Positions 1 to 6,975 of a stretch of 64,000 bases of DNA are shown here, piece after piece (within the stretch, counting starts at the first letter, position 1; each line of letters starts with the position of its first letter). The stretch is taken from assembly GCF_023715725.1 (NCBI RefSeq), contig NZ_JAMBOT010000015.1:1-64000 (forward strand), in the 5' to 3' direction. This DNA is from Paenibacillus pasadenensis (GTDB lineage Bacteria > Bacillota > Bacilli > Paenibacillales > Paenibacillaceae). A program made the translations under genes and the position numbers. The notes under the pieces are model-generated. The model saw only the letters and a program-made list of their open reading frames with translations. It was not told the DNA's origin and did not search any database.

Positions 1-52
1 TGACCGTTTTTAATTTGAATTCATCGTTGTAATGTTGCCGTATTTTCCCCAC
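1..52 (-). CDS. IS3-family transposase OrfA, N-terminus only
   Basis: The complementary strand reads from a GTG at 52 into MGKIRQHYNDEFKLKTV and leaves the window. This is the typical start of the small helix-turn-helix protein (OrfA) of IS3-family elements, which binds the element's ends and, by frameshifting with OrfB, gives the active transposase. A good ribosome binding site (AAGGTGAGG) lies 8 bases before the GTG. Only 17 residues are visible, so the family call rests on this short match and on the IS-end-like sequence just upstream. Whether the gene is intact cannot be judged here. Confidence 0.6.
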   Translation of the reverse strand, partial: MGKIRQHYNDEFKLKTV

Positions 53-109
53 TGTGAACACCTCACCTTTCGTAGCTTATTTTATCTGATCCACGTTAAG
101 GGGTGTCCA
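1..109 (-). mobile_element. End of an IS3-type insertion sequence (cut by window edge)
   Basis: Upstream of the OrfA start, the complementary strand begins at about 109 with TGGACACCCCTTAACG, a TG-starting terminus as expected for an IS3-family inverted repeat, followed by about 57 bases of leader. The element continues beyond position 1. The exact boundary is uncertain by a few bases because the other end and the target duplication are not visible. Confidence 0.5.
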
Positions 110-130
110 CTTTTTATTCTAACTGCAAAA

Positions 131-480
131 CGACCTTACGGAGCGGGAAAAGCGGGAAAGGGGCCGCGATAAGGGCGTCAAACGCCCTTACGGAGCGGGA
201 AAAGCGGGAAAGAGGCCGCCATAAGGTCATTAAGCGACCTTACGGAGCGGGAAAAGCGGGAAAGAGGCCGCGATAAGGGCGTCAAACGACCTTACGGAGC
301 GGGAAAAGCGGGAAAGAGGCCGCGATAAGGGCGTCAACGACCTTACGGAGCAAGAAAAGCAGGAAAGAGGCCGCGATAAGGTCATCAAACGCCCTTACGG
401 AGCGAGAAAAGCGGGAAAGAGGCCGCGATAAGGTCATCAAACGACCTTACAGCGGCCTCTCGATAAGGTCATCAAACGCC
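131..480. repeat. Tandem array of a 52-bp palindrome-bearing repeat (array 1)
   Basis: The unit begins CGACCTTACGGAGCG, followed by AAAGCGGGAAAGAGGCCGCG and a TAAGG stretch. Units start at 131, 183, 235, 287, 338, 390 and 442, so the period is 52 bp with a single 51-bp step; the last copy is incomplete. Each junction can fold: AAGGTC pairs with GACCTT, or in other copies AAGGGC with GCCCTT, around a 7-base loop. There are no variable spacers and no open reading frame. A second array with the same 52-bp period and core lies near 18.2-18.4 kb. The array lies directly beside the IS end. Confidence 0.9.
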
Positions 481-493
481 TCAAACACATTTA

Positions 494-537
494 AGGGACC
501 AATCCAAATCATACAGTGGTAACTTGAGTTGGCCCCT
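494..537 (-). terminator. Possible terminator of the VOC gene
   Basis: On the complementary strand, downstream of the stop at 544, the arms AGGGGCCAA and TTGGTCCCT pair with one mismatch around a 26-base loop. The following bases are only weakly T-rich, so it could be another kind of hairpin. Confidence 0.35.
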
Positions 538-543
538 ATTTGA

Positions 544-945
544 CTAACCTTCCTGCTGCTCCGTTGTAACCATCCAGTTCACGCCGAACTTATCCGTTAC
601 TTGTCCGAACAGCGTTCCCCAGAAGGCTTTCTCCAAAGGCTGGCGGATTTCGCCGCCTGCTGTGAGGTTGTCGAAGGCGCGGCGAGCGTCGTCTTCTTCC
701 TTGAATTCCAGAGAGAGATGCAGGCTGTCCCCGTGCTGAACAGGACGGAAATTGTCGCACATAAACAGGGTAACTCCGGCTACGACCAGAGCCATATGTA
801 ATACTTTATTTGTTGCGTCGGCTCCGGCTCCGGGCATCTGGTCGTGGGTCATGACGGTAACAATCTCGCCGCCCAGCGCCTCTACATAAAAGTTCGCTTG
901 GGAACGCGCGTCATCGCTCATGATATAAGGGGTCAAATTAGCCAT
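544..945 (-). CDS. VOC (glyoxalase/bleomycin-resistance fold) family protein, PhnB-like
   Basis: This 133-residue protein has the layout of PhnB-like members of the vicinal oxygen chelate superfamily. An N-terminal half has an early YIMSDDARSQANFYVEALGG motif (residues about 7-26), and the C-terminal half ends with the typical FGQVTDKFGVNWMV motif. Such small cytosolic proteins form dimers; many lack an assigned substrate. The length matches the family and the ATG at 945 follows a GA-rich stretch (GAGGAAGCG). It is transcribed alone, away from the DinB gene. The enzymatic reaction cannot be told from sequence, because members include isomerases, dioxygenases and binding proteins. Confidence 0.85.
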   Translation of the reverse strand: MANLTPYIMSDDARSQANFYVEALGGEIVTVMTHDQMPGAGADATNKVLHMALVVAGVTLFMCDNFRPVQHGDSLHLSLEFKEEDDARRAFDNLTAGGEIRQPLEKAFWGTLFGQVTDKFGVNWMVTTEQQEG

Positions 946-1097
946 TAAGATCGCTTCCTCTCATTTAACACAGATTAGATTTGCTCCCATTAGTTTAGCA
1001 TACCCCGTCCGCCGCGATTTCTTCTCGATCGCTTTATTTGGCAAAAAGCAGCAGTTGGGGAATCGGGTACAAAACGAACAGAAGGAGCGTGAATGAA

Positions 1098-1574
1098 ATG
1101 CAAAAATTATTTCAGTACAACTGGCAAGTGCGTCAGGATTGGTTCGACTGGTGCCGCAGCGTTCCGGAGGAAGAGCTGCTGAAGAAACGCACTGGCGGAG
1201 TCGGAGCCATTCTTCCCACCCTTTTTCATATCGTGGATGTGGAGTACAACTGGCTGTGCGAGCTCGATGGGCGCACTGACTTTTTTAATGACTCGTATGA
1301 GGGCTATGCCACTTTGCAAAAGGTAGAGGCATTGTCGGAACGTCTGCACGAAAGTGTGCAAGCGTTTGTCAGTTCCTGGAGCGACGAGCTGGAGAGTAAG
1401 ATTTTGCAAACAACCGACTCCAATGGCGAAGCGGAAACGTTCCTCTATGGAGAGGTTATGCGCCATGTAATCGCCCATGAAATTCATCATATCGGCCAGC
1501 TGTCGGTGTGGTCGCGCGAGCTGGACCAAAAGCCTGTCACGGCGAATCTGATTCGAAGAGGCTTGTTTAAATGA
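1098..1574 (+). CDS. DinB family protein
   Basis: A 158-residue four-helix-bundle protein of the DinB/YfiT type, which are putative metal-dependent enzymes, some acting in thiol transfer or stress responses. The usual metal-ligand histidines are visible: one in LFHIVDVEYNW (about residue 48) and the C-terminal HVIAHEIHHIGQ motif. The frame stays open upstream to 1038, but the ATG at 1098 is preferred: GAAGGAG lies 9 bases before it and the protein then starts at the conserved MQKLFQYNWQVRQ helix. It stands alone between divergent neighbours and is followed by a hairpin terminator. Function in the cell is not known. Confidence 0.85.
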   Translation: MQKLFQYNWQVRQDWFDWCRSVPEEELLKKRTGGVGAILPTLFHIVDVEYNWLCELDGRTDFFNDSYEGYATLQKVEALSERLHESVQAFVSSWSDELESKILQTTDSNGEAETFLYGEVMRHVIAHEIHHIGQLSVWSRELDQKPVTANLIRRGLFK

Positions 1575-1644
1575 TTTCCGAGCTTCCGTTCTGATGAATT
1601 TGATGAATAACTGTTAAACTTAAACCTCCGGGAACCCGGTGCAG

Positions 1645-1674
1645 AAGCCTCCGCAAACTTGCGGGGGCTGTTTA
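1645..1674 (+). terminator. Rho-independent terminator after the DinB gene
   Basis: The stem AGCCTCCGCAA / TTGCGGGGGCT has a very short loop and is followed by TTT. It sits 70 bases after the DinB stop codon and just before the NlpC/P60 gene. Confidence 0.6.
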
Positions 1675-1793
1675 ACGTTTGACGTTCGCGCTTCAAATAC
1701 ATGTATATTTTTTCCTATCCAAACCACCCTAGAGGAAGAATCGGCCGTCATGCGAAGAACAGGCGGCAACTTTATTTTGGGGAGTAGTTGGAC

Positions 1794-2792
1794 ATGGATA
1801 AAAGAACTCGACAACATAGCACGATTAAACGGGGAATGCTGGCGGTGACCGCCGCGGCGCTTATAAGCGGCTGCAGTATGCAGGCCGAGCGGCCTTACGG
1901 CGATGCAAAAATCCGAATGCAGCAGCTGACGCAGCAGCTTGAAGCGGGCACGATCCTCGTAGACGGAACCCGGATTGTTGGCGTGCCGATGTCGACCGAT
2001 TTTAATGGAGACGTATGGGTCCCGTTGGAGCATGCGGCGCGCGCCTTAAATTTGAAGCTCAGAGACATGCGTGACGGTTATGCCATAGGGGACACGGATG
2101 TTCTGTATCAGCTTCGCATGGATGATCGCAACGCCAAATCGGGCAGCCGCCTGATTCAGCTGCCGGACGCCCCGCGCGCAATTGGCGGAAAGCCGTGCAT
2201 GACGGCGGATTCCTTAACGGCGCTTCTGGAAACGCCGGTTAACTGGAGTTCAACCACGCGCGAATTGAACATCTCACCAATAAAGGACATGGCAATCTCC
2301 AGCCCTCGGCGCGGCATTTCCATGCAAATGGCAGAGACGGAAGAACTGCTGAACGACGATTCCGAAGCGGAAGATACGGATGGCGACTATAATATGCAGT
2401 CCAGCAGCTCTGCTGCCAAGGTGGTGGCCGCAGCTCGCAAGCTGGTTGGTACGCCGTATGATTTTGGAGCCGCGAGCTACAAGGATACCAAGCGGTTCGA
2501 CTGCTCCTCTTTTACGCAATATGTGTACAATAAGGTCGGCGTTTCGCTTCCGCGCTCGTCCCGGGAGCAGTCTCAGAAAGGGAGCAAAGTCGCTCCGAAA
2601 AATCTTAAAGCCGGGGATTTGATGTATTTTTACACTCCGGGCCGGTACGAGAGCAATAAAATCGTCGGTCATGTGAGCATCTATATCGGCGGCGGCAAAA
2701 TGATTCACACCTACGGAGATCCCGGCGTTGTCATCGACGAGTTCAATGATTATTGGAAGGGCCGTTTCCTTTTTGCGAAAAGGGTTCTTTGA
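1794..2792 (+). CDS. NlpC/P60 (C40) cell-wall endopeptidase lipoprotein
   Basis: 332 residues. A short basic start and hydrophobic stretch end in a lipobox, ALISGC, so the protein is probably lipid-anchored outside the membrane. Residues about 50-160 resemble the copper-amine-oxidase-type stalk domain common in Paenibacillus surface proteins. Residues about 205-330 form an NlpC/P60 domain with catalytic Cys237 (FDCSSF), His293 (GHVSIYIG) and the third polar residue His305 (MIHTYG). Such enzymes cut D-Glu-(gamma) meso-diaminopimelate bonds in peptidoglycan. ATG 1794 is chosen because GGGGAG lies 9 bases upstream; a TTG at 1788 is too close. A linker with many acidic residues separates the two domains. 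Confidence 0.88.
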   Translation: MDKRTRQHSTIKRGMLAVTAAALISGCSMQAERPYGDAKIRMQQLTQQLEAGTILVDGTRIVGVPMSTDFNGDVWVPLEHAARALNLKLRDMRDGYAIGDTDVLYQLRMDDRNAKSGSRLIQLPDAPRAIGGKPCMTADSLTALLETPVNWSSTTRELNISPIKDMAISSPRRGISMQMAETEELLNDDSEAEDTDGDYNMQSSSSAAKVVAAARKLVGTPYDFGAASYKDTKRFDCSSFTQYVYNKVGVSLPRSSREQSQKGSKVAPKNLKAGDLMYFYTPGRYESNKIVGHVSIYIGGGKMIHTYGDPGVVIDEFNDYWKGRFLFAKRVL

Positions 2793-2889
2793 AGGGACCA
2801 TGAATAATTGAGGCAAGCAGGGGCGAAAAGCCCCTTCTTTACTATAAACCAAGGGGCAGAGAGCCGCTTGACAGGTATCTCAAATTCAT

Positions 2890-2909
2890 ATATCTTTAAA
2901 TTAAGATAT
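2890..2909. promoter_or_regulatory. Palindromic operator, MhqR-like, upstream of the MarR gene
   Basis: Half-sites ATATCTT and AAGATAT face each other around TAAATT, 34 bases before the MarR-family start codon. The form is close to the known MhqR operator of Bacillus subtilis (TATCT...AGATA with a central AATT). A related palindrome precedes the first dioxygenase gene, which suggests that the regulator binds both sites and represses itself as well as the operon. Confidence 0.6.
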
Positions 2910-2942
2910 TTGATATCGAAGATGAAGGCGAGGGAAGCGGCG

Positions 2943-3434
2943 ATGAATGAGAAACATGCCGAAGGATATGAAAATAAGCATGATGAATCCCAGCCGACAC
3001 CGGCCGAGCAGGAGCTTTCGCTCAAGCTGTTCGTCGTCCTCTCGAAGGCGTACCGCTCCATCATGGATCGGGCGATTCGCGATGTGAAACGTCATGGCAT
3101 CTCGCCGTCGGAGTTTACGGTGCTAGAGGTGCTCTATCATAAAGGGCGGATTCCGCTCCAGCAGATTGGCGAGAAGATTTTGGTCACCAGCGGCAGCGTA
3201 ACGTACAACATCGATAAGCTGGAAACGAAGGGGCTGCTGCGTCGGATTCCCTCTCCGGACGACAGAAGAGTGACCTTTGCGGAGCTGACCGAGGAAGGGC
3301 AAAGTATGTTTGACGCTATTTTCCCCCAGCACGCTGAGCATATTCACCGGCTTACGCGGGGGCTGGACTTGGAAGAAAAGAGCCTGGCAGCAGAGCTTTT
3401 AAAAAAGCTTGGCAAGGGAGCGGAGGCGGATTAG
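2943..3434 (+). CDS. mhqR: MarR-family repressor, MhqR-like
   Basis: 163 residues with a winged-helix MarR domain (about residues 25-125): the recognition region SGSVTYNIDKLETKGLLRR and the wing SPDDRRV are typical. MhqR-type repressors sense quinones and diphenols and control glyoxalase-fold dioxygenases and the MhqD hydrolase; exactly those genes follow. The reading frame is open from 2808, but ATG 2943 is preferred because GAGGGAAG lies upstream and the preceding stretch contains the operator. The gene is separated from the dioxygenase by an 86-base gap carrying a second operator-like palindrome. The ligand is inferred from context. Confidence 0.85.
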   Translation: MNEKHAEGYENKHDESQPTPAEQELSLKLFVVLSKAYRSIMDRAIRDVKRHGISPSEFTVLEVLYHKGRIPLQQIGEKILVTSGSVTYNIDKLETKGLLRRIPSPDDRRVTFAELTEEGQSMFDAIFPQHAEHIHRLTRGLDLEEKSLAAELLKKLGKGAEAD

Positions 3435-3486
3435 CTGTTTAATGAAATCTCCGTACTTTTGGAATAAAACAACGAAGCAGATCAAA

Positions 3487-3504
3487 TACTTTAAATTTAA
3501 GATA
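3487..3504. promoter_or_regulatory. Second MhqR-like operator before the dioxygenase operon
   Basis: TACTTTAAATTTAAGATA is an imperfect palindrome with the same CTTTAAAT...AAGAT core as the site at 2890. It ends only a few bases before the ribosome binding site of the next gene, a position where a bound repressor would block transcription. Confidence 0.5.
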
Positions 3505-3520
3505 AATGAGGAGGATTACC

Positions 3521-4465
3521 ATGAAACCAGTAACAGCCGGAATCCACCATATTACGGCATTTGCAACCGATCCGCAGGGGATCGTCGATTTTTACGCTGG
3601 AGCGCTTGGACTTCGCATGGTCAAAAAAACGATCAACTTTGATGCGCCGGAAGTGTACCATCTGTATTTCGGCGATGAAAAAGGAAGCCCCGGCACGATT
3701 ATGACCTTCTTCCCCCATCCTCATTCCTCAAAAGGCCGCATCGGAGGCGGCCAGGTCGGCATCACCACATTGAGCGTACCGCCCGGCGCGCTCGGCTTCT
3801 GGGAAGAGCGTCTCGCCCGTTTCGGCGTGGAGACGCGGCGGAGCGAACGGCTCGGCGAGACGTTCCTGCAATTCGCTGACCGCGAAGGCATGGGGCTGGA
3901 AATTGTGGAGCGCGAGGAAGGGCCGTTGAACGAATGGGGCTTTGCGGGAATTCCGGCGGAACAAGCAGTGAAAGGCTTCGGCGGCGCTGTCTTGTTTAGC
4001 CTGGATTCCGCCAGTACGCGCCGGACGCTTGTGGACACGCTCGGGCTCACACCGGATGTAGAGGCGGATGGTTACGCCCGTTTCCGCGGCACAGGCGAGC
4101 TTGGCAATGTCATCGACGTGCCGCTGGCCAATCAGCCGAGCGGGCGCGGCGGTGCTGGCACGGTGCATCATATTGCATGGAGAGCCAAAGATTTTGGCGA
4201 GCATGAGGCATGGCGGCAAGCGGCAGCAGCGGCAGGCTTTCAGCCAACTCCGGTTGTAGACCGCCAGTATTTTAATGCCGTGTATTTTCGGGAAAACGGT
4301 GGCATTCTGTTTGAGATCGCCACTGATCCGCCGGGCTTTGCGGTTGATGAGCCGGCCGACGAGCTGGGCGGCAAGCTGATGCTGCCGTCCTGGTTCGAGC
4401 CATACCGTGCACAGATCGAAGATGGGCTGCTGCCCGTGGAAGTACGCCAATTGAAGGAGGATTAA
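3521..4465 (+). CDS. Ring-cleaving dioxygenase, MhqO/MhqE-like (VOC fold)
   Basis: 314 residues made of two glyoxalase-fold modules, the size of the MhqO/MhqE/MhqA enzymes thought to open the ring of catechols or hydroquinones. Likely metal ligands are visible: histidines in GIHHIT (residues 9-10), the second pair in TVHHIAW (216-217), and Glu265 in LFEIATD. The motif YHLYFGDEKGSPGT is highly typical of this group. Start at 3521 follows GAGGAGG with 6 bases spacing. It is the first of three genes; the hydrolase begins 2 bases after its stop. The product probably detoxifies aromatic electrophiles in the cytosol. Confidence 0.88.
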   Translation: MKPVTAGIHHITAFATDPQGIVDFYAGALGLRMVKKTINFDAPEVYHLYFGDEKGSPGTIMTFFPHPHSSKGRIGGGQVGITTLSVPPGALGFWEERLARFGVETRRSERLGETFLQFADREGMGLEIVEREEGPLNEWGFAGIPAEQAVKGFGGAVLFSLDSASTRRTLVDTLGLTPDVEADGYARFRGTGELGNVIDVPLANQPSGRGGAGTVHHIAWRAKDFGEHEAWRQAAAAAGFQPTPVVDRQYFNAVYFRENGGILFEIATDPPGFAVDEPADELGGKLMLPSWFEPYRAQIEDGLLPVEVRQLKED

Positions 4466-4467
4466 CA

Positions 4468-5097
4468 ATGAGTATGGATATGATTCATGTGTATAAACCG
4501 GGAGCGGACCCGAAAGCGCCTGTGCTTGTGCTGCTGCACGGAACCGGGGGCAATGAGCATGACCTGCTCGGACTGGGAGAGCTGATCTCTCCCGAATCGG
4601 CTGTGCTGTCAGTACGCGGCAATGTACTGGAGAACGGCATGCCCCGCTTCTTCCGGCGATTGGCGGAAGGTGTTTTCGACGAGCAGGACCTGGTGTTCCG
4701 TACCGGCGAGCTGAAAGCTTTTCTGGATGCAGCGGCGGCGGAGTACGGATTGGACCGGGAGAACATGGTGGCGGTTGGTTATTCCAACGGCGCAAACATT
4801 GCGGCAAGCCTTATTTTTCACGAACAGGAGTCGTTCCGCGGAGCGGTGCTGCACCATCCGATGGTGCCTCGGCGCGGAGTGCAGCTGCCGGAGCTGAACG
4901 GCATGCCGGTGTTCATCGGGGCGGGTATCAATGACCGGATCTGCACGAAGGAAGAGACGGAGGAGCTGCGCTCTCAGTTAAGCGGAGCGGGCGCAGAGGT
5001 TGAGGTGCATTGGGAGGACCACGGCCATCAGCTGACCCGGACGGAGGCGGAAGCGGCCGCTCATTGGTTCAGGCGTGAATTCCAAGAGAACGGCTGA
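4468..5097 (+). CDS. mhqD: Alpha/beta-hydrolase, phospholipase/carboxylesterase family (MhqD-like)
   Basis: 209 residues with an alpha/beta-hydrolase fold: LLHGTGGNEHDLL supplies the oxyanion region, Ser106 in GYSNGAN is the nucleophile, and Asp (GINDRI) and His (DHGHQLT) complete the triad. MhqD-type proteins are co-induced with ring-cleaving dioxygenases by quinones; the substrate is unknown and may be a ring-cleavage ester or lactone. The ATG at 4468 sits in an A-rich/GGAGGATT context at the end of the previous gene, so translation of the two is probably coupled. The gene order dioxygenase-hydrolase-dioxygenase supports the role. Confidence 0.88.
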   Translation: MSMDMIHVYKPGADPKAPVLVLLHGTGGNEHDLLGLGELISPESAVLSVRGNVLENGMPRFFRRLAEGVFDEQDLVFRTGELKAFLDAAAAEYGLDRENMVAVGYSNGANIAASLIFHEQESFRGAVLHHPMVPRRGVQLPELNGMPVFIGAGINDRICTKEETEELRSQLSGAGAEVEVHWEDHGHQLTRTEAEAAAHWFRREFQENG

Positions 5098-5160
5098 ACG
5101 GAAATTCGGCGGTGCTTGCGGACGGTAAACAAAGGGGCCGAGGCGGAGGAGGAACCGGGG

Positions 5161-6138
5161 ATGGCAAAGGGACTGAAGGGGATTCACCATGTATCGGCAA
5201 TGACGGCATCGGCCGCGCGCAATTTTGAGTTTTATACAAATGTGATGGGCATGAGACTTGTCGGCAAGACGGTTAATCAGGACGACACGAGCATGTACCA
5301 TCTGTTCTACGGAGATGAAAAAGGCTCTCCCGGCACGGAGCTGACGTTTTTTGAGCTGCCGATGATGGGACGCAACCGTCCCGGATCGGCAAGTTTATCC
5401 GCCTTTTCTCTAAGGGTGGCAAGCGATGAGGCGCTCCGCTGGTGGGAGCGGCGTTTCAATGAGCTTGGCGTCGACCGCGACGCCTTGCAGGAGCGGGGCG
5501 GCAGATTGACGCTGGCGTTCCGCGATCCGGAGGGCCAGCGCGTGATACTCGTCTCGGACGAGCACAATAGAGGCATTCCCGGCAGCAATCCGTGGAGTGG
5601 CGGTCCGGTGATGACTGAGTTCGGCATTACCGGGCTCGGCCCGGTTCAGCTGACAGTGCGGAATGCTGCACCGACGCTGGCGGTACTGACCGATCTGCTT
5701 GGCTTCCGCCGCAAAGGAGCGTATCCTTCTGCGGTGCCGGGACAGCCGGACATTATTATGCTGGAAATTGGAGAGGGCGGCAGCGGCGGCGAGCTTCATG
5801 TTGAGGAGCGTCCGGAAATGGAGCGGGAACGGCTTGGGCGCGGAGGCGTTCACCATGTTGCTTTACGCGTAGAAGACGAAGACGAGCTGCGGGAATGGGT
5901 GGAGCGGATTCACCGTGCAGGTTTCTCCAGCTCGGGTTTTGTCGACCGGCATTTTTTCCGGTCGCTCTATTTTCGGGAGCCGGGCGGTGTATTAATTGAA
6001 CTGGCGACGGACGGTCCCGGCTTTGGAGATGAAACGGAGCTGGAGCGTCTTGGCGAAAAGCTGCTGCTCCCGCCATTTCTGGAGGCTCAGCGGGAGGCGA
6101 TTGAGGCGCGTCTGAAACCGTTGGCAACAGGACGATAA
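5161..6138 (+). CDS. Second ring-cleaving dioxygenase, MhqO-like (VOC fold)
   Basis: 325 residues, a paralogue of the product of 3521-4465 with the same two-module layout and motifs: GIHHVS near the start, YHLFYGDEKGSPGT, GVHHVALRV, and the C-terminal LIELATDGPGF. The two copies have clearly diverged, so they may take different aromatic substrates. The frame opens at 5116, but ATG 5161 is chosen because GAGGAGG lies 7-8 bases before it and the protein then begins like its paralogue. The gene lies 63 bases after the hydrolase and is the last of the unit. Confidence 0.88.
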   Translation: MAKGLKGIHHVSAMTASAARNFEFYTNVMGMRLVGKTVNQDDTSMYHLFYGDEKGSPGTELTFFELPMMGRNRPGSASLSAFSLRVASDEALRWWERRFNELGVDRDALQERGGRLTLAFRDPEGQRVILVSDEHNRGIPGSNPWSGGPVMTEFGITGLGPVQLTVRNAAPTLAVLTDLLGFRRKGAYPSAVPGQPDIIMLEIGEGGSGGELHVEERPEMERERLGRGGVHHVALRVEDEDELREWVERIHRAGFSSSGFVDRHFFRSLYFREPGGVLIELATDGPGFGDETELERLGEKLLLPPFLEAQREAIEARLKPLATGR

Positions 6139-6225
6139 GGAGCCGAAGCCCGAAGCGATATTTCTGTTAAATATGTAATGTAATATTAAATGTCTAAGTC
6201 AGTTGATGTAAGATTAAACTAGAAA

Positions 6226-6349
6226 AAGGGCCGCAGATGCTGGTAACATCTACGACCCGCTTAGACCGCTTCCTTTCCGAGGTTGGGCGGTCAATTTCTT
6301 TTTGTTGAAGGAAAGTAATCAGCACGATTAACGTTGCGAACGAAATCAT
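6226..6349 (-). pseudogene. Degenerate type I toxin (holin-like, TxpA/BsrG class) with its RNA hairpins
   Basis: On the complementary strand from 6349 the frame reads LMISFATLIVLITF, the signature transmembrane peptide of the small holin-like toxins of Bacillus type I toxin-antitoxin loci. It is followed, as in those loci, by an AGACCGC...GCGGTCT-like hairpin (6263-6291) and the terminator-like repeat GTAGATG/CATCTGC (6226-6258). Two defects are seen. No canonical start codon lies upstream in frame, where intact toxins carry about eight more residues. The stop expected after the lysine-rich end reads TTG, so the frame runs on into the hairpins. It is probably dead; the antisense antitoxin RNA may survive. 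Confidence 0.55.
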
Positions 6350-6385
6350 AAGCGAGCGTGTGGAATTTCTCGGAAATAATAAGCA

Positions 6386-6427
6386 AAGAGCCCGCCAATC
6401 GGCGCTAATCGGCAGGCTCTTTTTTTA
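6386..6427. terminator. Rho-independent terminator between convergent genes
   Basis: AGAGCCCGCCAATCGG and CTAATCGGCAGGCTCT pair with a small mismatch region and are followed by seven T residues. The A-rich 5' side lets it serve the leftward GNAT gene too. Confidence 0.8.
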
Positions 6428-6460
6428 GATTCAAACAACTCGGGGGGACCCGCGAAGATA

Positions 6461-6871
6461 TTACAGGTCCTTTTTCAGAAAGTAATGCTCGAAGGTGGCT
6501 GCATTGGGAAGCATGCCATATACCTCGTAACCAAGCTTGATATAAAAATCGAGCGCCTGGAAGCTGAGCGTGTCCACCTTGATAAAATCGCAGCCATGCT
6601 GCACGGCAATCCGCTCCGCTTCCTCCATCAGACGTTTGCCCCAGCCGGAGCCGCGCGCTTCCTCCTCCACAAACAGATATTCAACAGCAAGCCAGTTCCA
6701 GCAAATTTCCCCGGAAAGCCCGCCATAAATGCGTTCGGAGGAATCGGCGAGCAGGAGATTGACTTTTTGGTAACGGCCGTGCAGCTCCTTGGGAAAATGG
6801 CGGAGGTTGTACTCCAACACTTTTCGCTCGGCATATTCCGGGTCGAGCTTGGACGATAGGATCAGCTCCAT
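6461..6871 (-). CDS. GNAT-family N-acetyltransferase
   Basis: 136 residues with a GNAT fold. The acetyl-CoA pyrophosphate loop is seen as EEEARGSGWGKRLMEEAE (about residues 75-92; consensus R/Q-x-x-G-x-G/A), preceded by the beta-bulge strand WLAVEYLFV and followed by DTLSFQALDFYIKLGYEVYG. The end, ATFEHYFLKKDL, is typical of small cytosolic acetyltransferases that acetylate amines or proteins. ATG 6871 is preferred over the upstream frame opening because AAGGAG lies 7 bases before it. The gene runs alone against the toxin remnant and ends near a shared terminator. The substrate is unknown. Confidence 0.82.
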   Translation of the reverse strand: MELILSSKLDPEYAERKVLEYNLRHFPKELHGRYQKVNLLLADSSERIYGGLSGEICWNWLAVEYLFVEEEARGSGWGKRLMEEAERIAVQHGCDFIKVDTLSFQALDFYIKLGYEVYGMLPNAATFEHYFLKKDL

Positions 6872-6975
6872 ACGGATGCTCCTTCCAGCGGACAACACCC
6901 GCTTTTAACTTGTAACCAGTGTACTAGCGCAATCAGTGCAAGTGACGGGAGAGTTCTTTTATAGTCAAAAAAGGC

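Noticed and set aside
131..480. Possible CRISPR array
   Set aside because: The repeats are contiguous with a 52-bp period and no unique spacers, and no cas genes are present.
1678..1720. Possible sigma-A promoter before the NlpC/P60 gene (TTGACG ... TATATT)
   Set aside because: The spacing between the boxes is 19 bases for the best -10, too long to support it by eye.
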